The position numbers and the translations under genes are program-made. The notes under the pieces are model-generated. The model searched no databases. It was given only the letters and a program-made list of their open reading frames with translations, and had not been told where the DNA came from. Below are positions 8,804 through 14,519 of a DNA stretch of 14,519 nucleotides, piece by piece (the first letter of the stretch is position 1; each line of letters begins with the position of its first letter). Source of the stretch: Solicoccozyma terricola (Eukaryota > Basidiomycota > Tremellomycetes > Filobasidiales > Piskurozymaceae); the NCBI GenBank assembly GCA_001600875.1, contig BCLD01000012.1, positions 2,677 to 17,195 of the forward strand, written 5' to 3'.

Positions 8804-9019
8804 TCATGAGGGTGGGTCTGACTTCTTAGAGGTGGAGGTCCATCCATCATTGTAGGAGTTGGAGGCTGTGTAACCATAGGGCAGGGTTGTGCCCAGTTGT
8901 TCTTGTGTCTTTGTGAAGCTGCGAGAGGTTCGTAACACCTTGCGGTTTACGTCGACCTTCGTCCACACACACCCCTGCTCCGTCCACGGCAGTGTGTAGC
9001 TTGCTATTAATAAACACAT
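8804..9019 (-). CDS. Orphan reading frame, possible 3' exon or gene remnant
   Basis: A 71-codon ATG frame with protein-like composition: SYTLPWTEQGCVWTK, then a basic stretch, then PYGYTASNSYNDGWTSTSKK. I do not recognise it. It lies just downstream of the GH16 stop, on the same strand. A GTAGCA donor in the last GH16 exon and a TTAATAG acceptor ending just before CAAGCTACAC (about 97 nt apart) would join it in frame to GH16. Its sequence does not look like the missing GH16 C-terminus. It may be an alternative last exon, a remnant of another secreted protein brought in by rearrangement, or chance. Confidence 0.3.
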   Translation of the reverse strand: MCLLIASYTLPWTEQGCVWTKVDVNRKVLRTSRSFTKTQEQLGTTLPYGYTASNSYNDGWTSTSKKSDPPS

Positions 9020-9053
9020 GTAAGAAGCACGAGACTAACTATCAGTTGGCCTT

Positions 9054-10835
9054 CTATCTATCTAATACCAATGTTCTGCAATACTCCGTCGCAATGCTAC
9101 GTTCGTAATTGAGCCTCCCATTGCCGATCCTAGGTGATGTTACCCAGGGGTCGATCTGTGGGAGAAACGACGAGGAGTGAGGGCGAGTCGACACACACCC
9201 GTCAAATTCCCCTACTCACCAGGGGGACTACTGTGCTTGCATTTGCTATCGTCGAAGGAAACCTCCCTCGCTGCCAAAATGTCTTTGGCGAGAAGTTGAG
9301 GTGGATGATCTGCTGTACGCGTGAGTCGATGTCTGGGGTAACGGAGAATCAATTGGTCGTCTCTTCTCATCAAACGATGTCACTCACATGTCATCAGATA
9401 TTGGTCGGTCCATTCCATACCAAAGGTATGGTAACCGTTTGAATAGTCGTCCCTTCGAAGAGAATTGGTGCCTGTCGTCCAGTACCAGCGGTCCAGTGCA
9501 GAGATAGGGCCCCAGTGCAACGAGGAAGATATCGTGTTGCGGCCATTGAATCCGTAACTCATGTTGTTACCGCGGGTTTCCGCCAGCTGCCGTTTGAAGG
9601 TTGGTCAGTCACCCGTGATTATATTGTTTAACATTGATTAAACAACACATACATCGATTTCTCCGCTGTTAATCGATTCTTCGGGATGTGAGCGTTACAT
9701 TTCCCAGCGACTGTTATCCACGCATACCCACCTCTTCGGCCACTCGCCATAGACAGAATTCGTAGGTAACATCCATATTGCAGGCCAGATCCAATCCCCC
9801 TTGGGCATCTTCGCCGTCACCTCGATCTTGCCGTACTTGATACCCTTGCTGAGCTTGGTAGTAAGCCTGGCACTCCTGACCGGGTTAATGACAGTAGCGA
9901 GAGACGAATTGGACGAGACAACGCAATCGGCGGCCTTGTCGGACGTACAGGTCCCGTCAGCTGTGAGATTAAGGGTATACCCGTTGAGGATCTGCTGCTG
10001 TGACAAGACATCGCTGGTGAGCGTCGGAACAATGTAGAGTTGTCCATCCTGCACAAAGCTGGAGCAGGGTAGCTGCACGGGTTAGTATCGCGTCGCCGTG
10101 ACTTTTACCACTCGTCACTCACGAATTCTCTGACGCCGTTGTGGTCCACTCGAATTCACCGTTTCCGAAACCACCAACCTGAACTTCATGCTGCCACACA
10201 GAAGGATTGAAGGAAGTAAAGTCCTCCATCAGGACAGGGCACAGGTTCTGGAAAGAAGAGGTGCTGGATGAGCTCGTGTTGTCAATAATCAAAGTGCGGC
10301 GGCCCCCTCGTTCTAGCTCACGCCAACGTGTGGCACGGTCAAGATGAAGAAATAGCTGACTGAGAGATCTTATTAGAAGCTAGTACTCGTTGTGCCCCTT
10401 AATACCACCCACTCATGCCCGCCAACCCCATTCCCATTATCCACGCTCCATATATCAACCACTTGGCCCTGGAAGCCCGGTCGGGACGAAGCAGCCAGGG
10501 TTTCTCGACGATTGTGCCGGGGACGAGTCTGGTACTCTTTCCAAGGGTTCCTCGTATTAAAGATCCGTGGTAGGTGGATGTTTGTAACGAGCCTGAAGAA
10601 GTTCTGGCACTGAAGCTGACCTGGGACATCGCAGGAGATGTGGGTGGTATCGAACGAAAGGAAATCTGCAGTCGACACAAGTTGAGCACGGGTGGGAGCG
10701 TGAGGGGACATCACTCACTCGAGACTTGTGTTTGTGTCTGCGCTGGTACAGACTGTCAGGAGCCGTGGAAGCCCCTTCAGAGATTGCGACATTGTCTTCG
10801 AAGGTTGCGATGGGACGTGCGGTAAAATCGTCCAT
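9054..10835 (-). CDS. GH16 glycosidase-like type II membrane protein, eight exons
   Basis: GH16 enzymes cleave or remodel beta-glucans. Membrane-anchored fungal ones (for example the Skn1/Kre6 group) act in beta-glucan assembly. Exons 10835-10719, 10665-10406, 10359-10123, 10058-9732, 9665-9653, 9586-9388, 9332-9220 and 9155-9054 give 455 residues. Residues 1-106 are Ser/Arg-rich and cytosolic-looking. KWLIYGAWIMGMGLAGMSG (107-125) is the single membrane helix. The catalytic region starts near 160 (LMEDFTSFNPSVWQHE). GKIEVTAKMPKGDWIWPAIW precedes the active-site motif GEIDLAE, with Glu316, Asp318 and Glu321. Several N-x-S/T sites after the helix fit a luminal or extracellular domain. The protein stops soon after IDPW (423-426), without the family's usual FDxxFxxxLNxxVGG region, so it may be truncated or the last exon may be mis-modelled. 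The TM exon has two frame-equivalent donors 3 nt apart. It is divergent from the GT2 gene. Confidence 0.85.
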
Positions 10836-10898
10836 GGTAGCAGCCTTTGGAATTGGGATCAACGATAAGATGCAACATACAGGAGCAAAAATTCGGTG

Positions 10899-10904
10899 TT
10901 TATA
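10899..10904 (-). promoter_or_regulatory. TATAAA element upstream of the GH16 gene
   Basis: On the minus strand this reads TATAAA, about 65 nt before the proposed GH16 start codon. The position is suitable for a core promoter, but there is no other support. Confidence 0.35.
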
Positions 10905-11313
10905 GCTTCGATGGACTCGCACTGCCTTTCATTCTCTGCCTCTCGGCCAAAGAGGAAGGAAACCCCAATAAGGTTTCGCTGTTTCATTGGGGAACAATGT
11001 CTAGCCGAGGACTTTCGAGGCTCTCCATGCACCGACGCGGTCTCACGGAGTGTCTGTCGCTACCGAGATATTCCCAGTAGTTTACCTGACCCGCTTGTCT
11101 GACGGAATGAGTGGCCTGCTTCCAGTCAAATCCGATAACTGGGGTTTCAGGTCTTCCTCAGTGACACCCGATTTGCATCATCTATCTGTGGGAAACGTTG
11201 CACCGGATTCGAAAAGCCCGAAAGAGCTGAGAGCTTTCCCGGAATTCATGGTAGCACGACTCGGTTGTATCTCGTGTCGGCACCAACTCCCACGATGCCA
11301 AGACCGGATCTTA

Positions 11314-11315
<2 letters not shown>

Positions 11316-11372
<57 letters not shown>

Positions 11373-11381
11373 GGCCCCCCC
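11316..11381. repeat. C55-G4-C7 homopolymer block
   Basis: Fifty-five consecutive C (11316-11370) are followed by GGGG and seven C. No biological element of this form is familiar in fungal chromosomes. Telomeric repeats would show regular TTAGGGGG-type units, which are absent. An assembly or base-calling artefact is the simplest reading. Confidence 0.9.
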
Positions 11382-11446
11382 TCAAACCACTCGTCAGCGG
11401 ACAATGCGAGATGGTTGAAAATATCAACCTCAACAGCTCGACGTCT

Positions 11447-11491
11447 ATCCCTTCGCTCGGCTACCGACTACGGCCGGCCGAGCGAAGGGAT
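11447..11491. repeat. Perfect 15-bp inverted repeat with 15-nt loop
   Basis: ATCCCTTCGCTCGGC (11447-11461) is the exact reverse complement of GCCGAGCGAAGGGAT (11477-11491). The spacer is TACCGACTACGGCCG, and a further T-G pair could extend the stem in RNA. Overlapping its inner part is CGGCTACCG (CGG-N3-CCG), a spacing that some Zn2Cys6 fungal regulators recognise. It lies about 425 bp upstream of the GT2 start. Confidence 0.8.
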
Positions 11492-11916
11492 CCACAATGA
11501 CGCCTTCCGTTTAGCGTTTAGCTTGGCATGGTAGGATCCGAGATCCCTAATATAGGGGTCTCCGGACAAGCGGCCTTGGATGACACATGAACTTATCCCG
11601 GGGAACTGTTGTATTTCGGGAAGTGAGTCGCCGACGTGTCTCGGAAAAATATCAGAATGAGGCAAAGCACAGACTGGCAACGAGTCTCGGTATAACCAAA
11701 AAAAAGATCGGACGCTGTGATACCGGCAAACAGGCATGCACACTACTCGACACGGGTTCCTGCAGTCGGAGGATGCGAATGTGTCCTTGATAAGGTTTTC
11801 CCCAACGTCTTGCCCGATTTCAACGAGATAAAATGTTTGGCCTGGCGCAATGCTTTATTTGAAACCGATCTTCGTTCTGCTCAAACCATCTGTTCCTTTC
11901 CAGTCCTTGCATCGCT

Positions 11917-14362
11917 ATGGGCTTATTCTCCTCTTTCCGTCGCAGACCAGCAGCAGACTCTGCACAAGAAGAGAAGAATGTTGATACCCAAGGCAACGAC
12001 CATATGGGAGTGGACGACGGGGGTGAGAAAGACGATGTTGCACACCTCCTCATGGCGGAAGAGATGTGGCGCGAAGCAGAACGAGCTGGGTTTTTCCAAG
12101 GAGAGCCCGGGTTACATGTGGTGTCTTTGAGAAAGTCCAAGGATGTGTACATGTGAGCGGGAAGCATTTCTGCTAATGACTTTTAATTGACGACCGGTAC
12201 CTCGCTACAACAGCTCGCACGACGGCGAAATGATCCCTCAAGGCGACGTAAGGCGGGGTGAATGGGAATCTTCGATCTCCAATCTCACGATAGAAGCCGG
12301 CATCCTCATGTCCAGCAAGGTGGTGCAAACGCTCATGACCTCAAGGTGAATCCTTTTCGGTATCAATGTGGCCTCCTTCCCCTCACCGAACGATTTCTGT
12401 TTCTTTTCAGTCCTTCCTCCCTTCATGAAGTGGCGCTCGACAAAGACACTCGCATTCAGATTCTGGACTCATTAGCCTCCCTAGCTGGAGCTAGACCCAA
12501 TCAAATGGCGGCATTCATCCGTTCTGAGCGAGCACTTGCTGTCTGGAGCGATGATGTATCAACGCTGGTGGATGACGCTGCATCGCTAAATAGAAAGTAA
12601 GTACCCATTACCTTGTCTATCGTGCATAAGCGCCGACATTTCCCTCAAAGAATCCTTCACTGTCTGTGGTCCAACCGTGGACAGGCCCAAGGTTTTGTCA
12701 GGTCGATGGGCAGTCCTGTAATCCCAAACCGCAGTATCTCACAGCTCTGCAATCCAACAATGATGGAGCTTCCCACCCCGGAGGTTTCATCAGCGCCAAG
12801 CTCCGCCGAGGACGTGTTGCCGGCAGTTGAGATGCAGAACCAGGTGGATCGCAGGCCTGTGATGCTTTACGCTCGTCAGTTTGCAGGGCAGTCTGTTTTT
12901 TCTTGCCGTCGTGAAGCTGACGACGTCAGGGTATCAGCTATTACCACGAGCCTTGCCATTATGCTCAACTGCTGCTTCCTCGGAGCCTTTGTAGGTGAGT
13001 AAGAGTCCGCCGCTCTCGATGGATGGAAAGGTCGCCAGCGAACTGAACAGACTCGCGACATCAAAAGGGAGGTTGATGCAGGAGTATCTCCTGGATGGCA
13101 AGGCGATAAGGTTGGTGCTGGTGGTGACCATACCCTTCATAATGATGATATCATCCTGTGAGCACTCTTGGTTGGCTTTGGGGTCAAGTTTACAGATTGT
13201 TTCTCGCCGGCGCCCCAGTCTTTTGCCTATTTCTCATTGGTTCCCTATGGCAAATGCTAGGGCCTATCGCTCAGCTCAAGCTAAACAGCAAGTACTATTC
13301 GGGCGAGAAGCCGACAACTCAGCCGGCAGTCCTTCCAAACTTTACGGTGATCATCCCAGTCTACAAGGAGTCATTAGACACTGTCATTAAGCCAACGGTA
13401 GCAAGCATCAAGCAGGCTATGAAGACGTGGGTAACGATGAACGTAACATAACCTCCGGCTGACTGCGTCTCTCCATCTCGCAAAACCGCAGCTACGAGCG
13501 TCAAGGCGGCTCGGTAAACATCCTCATCTGCGAGGACGGCTTGCAGTGTCTTGCGGCGGAAGACGCAAATGACGGACGTGATTTTTACGAGCGCCAAGGT
13601 ATAGGCTATGTCGCTCGTCCTCCACATGGGCAGGATAACTTCATACGCAAGGGTCGTTTCAAAAAGGCATCAAACTTGAATTTCGCCCTTGCTCTTTCTC
13701 TCCGTGTTGAGGAACTCCTTGCCGACCTGCAGACCTCGTCTCCAATCAGTACGGACGATCCGTTTAATAACAACAACGAGCCTGTATACCAACGGACACT
13801 GAAAATGGCGATCCAAGAGACCAAAGGACAGGCTCAGGCAGGAGGGAACATTCGAATGTGAGCGGCATATTATGCTCGACCGGGATCGACATCTGACCCA
13901 AGATACACAGTGGGCAATACATACTGCTAGTGGATTGCGACACTCGGTGAGCCTCGTCGGAAAGAGGTCAGCTTCACCAATTTCTGACGTTCATCGAACA
14001 GAGTTCCCGCCAACTGTTTCATGGGTGCTGCCAGTGAGTTTGTGTCAACCCCAGAGCTGGCAATCATTCAGGTACGTAGAGTGAAAATGTAAGAGATAAA
14101 AACTTACTTCATCAAGCATTCACTCTTCAGCACGAGTCGGGTGTTCTCAAGGTAGCGGGACACTACTTTGGTAGGTTAGACTGCCTTTAGCCTTCCGCCG
14201 CCGCACGCTGACTTCGCTGCGAATCAGAAAACGCCATTGCCTACTTTACCGAACGTGTTAACCAAGGTAAGGGAGGGAGAGCGCCACTACGGCATTATCA
14301 AACACTGAGGATACTTGCGACTTTTGTAGCCATCTCTTACTGCTGCGCCAATGGTGAAGTCG
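11917..14362 (+). CDS. GT2 family glycosyltransferase (polysaccharide synthase-like), at least 13 exons, 3' incomplete
   Basis: A membrane glycosyltransferase that probably polymerises a cell-surface glycan from a nucleotide sugar. Exons: 11917-12152, 12214-12345, 12411-12596, 12651-12874, 12938-12994, 13068-13110, 13196-13426, 13492-13857, 13911-13946, 14002-14071, 14131-14170, 14228-14266, 14330-14362. All 564 codons are in frame. ITTSLAIMLNCCFLGAFVG (260-278) and the segment after LLDGKAIR (293-315) look like membrane helices. The GT-A domain starts at FTVIIPVYKES (342-352) and continues with LICEDGLQ (381-388), the metal-binding DCD in YILLVDCDTR (500-502) and HESGVLKVAGHYFENAIAYF. The HESG block and the following CCANGEV are typical of a fungal GT2 group. 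The usual next block (APFVGHNxFLRW) and the acceptor QxxRW are not seen before the window ends. The product polymer is unknown. It is divergent from the GH16 gene. Confidence 0.88.
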
Positions 14363-14519
14363 GTAAGTCAACAGTTATGCCAGGTCAGTTGGAACGCCCT
14401 GAGAATTCCGGGAACCTTTCCAGCTGTTGAATATCGGCACTCTTCACGTGTCTAGGTTATCATGGCTGCGTCGCGTCCATCTCAACTGCTTTACTCGCCT
14501 CACCACCAAATGGGTTCTC

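Larger units (their letters stand above)
8610..9053. other. Region between the GNAT start and the GH16 stop
   Basis: It holds the GNAT promoter (minus strand), a G14 homopolymer and an unexplained minus-strand reading frame at 8804-9019 described separately. I see nothing else. Confidence 0.5.
10905..11916. other. Divergent intergenic region between GH16 and GT2
   Basis: About 1 kb with no convincing gene. ORFs here either run through the C homopolymer or start at weak codons. It contains a C55 tract, a perfect inverted repeat at 11447-11491, and presumably the promoters of both flanking genes. Because of the homopolymer, the continuity of the two halves is not assured. Confidence 0.55.

Noticed and set aside
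10836..10922. N-terminal extension of the GH16 protein with a hydrophobic CCILSLIPIP stretch resembling a signal peptide
   Set aside because: It would need a GTG start, and a TATA-like element lies inside it. The ATG at 10835 with the later membrane helix explains targeting better.
11050..11418. ORFs with a long polyproline run
   Set aside because: The prolines come only from the C55 homopolymer, which is probably an artefact. The flanking residues show no protein-like features.

Overview
The window looks like nuclear DNA of a basidiomycete fungus, most likely a tremellomycete (Cryptococcus/Kwoniella/Tremella type). The genes are cut by many short GT-AG introns, mostly 45-90 nt, often with CTNAC/CTAAT-like branch points and GTGAGT-type donors. 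The protein content also fits: a sniffer-like short-chain dehydrogenase, a RimJ-like GNAT, a type II membrane GH16 protein, a GT2 polysaccharide synthase-like protein and Ty1/copia debris. All gene models here were spliced by eye and checked for reading-frame continuity. They were not checked against transcripts.

Left third (1-5460). A homopolymeric C run at the edge is followed by an unrecognised ORF (78-404, +), possibly the 3' part of a gene. It converges on a large unrecognised gene on the minus strand (4096 to 518). That gene is five exons joined by four phase-1 introns and encodes about 1120 residues: a globular N-terminus, a long Ser/Pro/Thr-rich middle with tandem repeats, and a globular C-terminus. 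Five isolated N calls lie within 409 bp at and just upstream of its 5' end. Next come a decayed Ty1/copia integrase fragment (about 4380-4771, +) and a small three-exon hypothetical gene (4870-5459, +).

Middle (5460-8610). A complete four-exon SDR oxidoreductase (6019-6960, +) and a two-exon GNAT acetyltransferase (8609-7762, -) converge on 800 bp of apparently gene-free sequence that holds one imperfect direct repeat.

Right third (8610-14519). A GH16 glycosidase-like gene (10835-9054, -) has one transmembrane helix, and a 13-nt microexon splits its catalytic motif. Its C-terminal part appears to be missing. It is divergent from a GT2 glycosyltransferase gene (11917 to the right edge, +), which has at least 13 exons and is incomplete here. 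Between the two starts lie 1081 bp containing a 55-nt C homopolymer (a probable assembly or sequencing artefact) and a perfect 15-bp inverted repeat. If the adjacency is real, this is a small divergent cell-surface glycan cluster: a glucan-modifying or glucan-synthesis-associated enzyme next to a polysaccharide synthase.

The least explained item is the 1120-residue protein. I saw no clear new multi-gene system.
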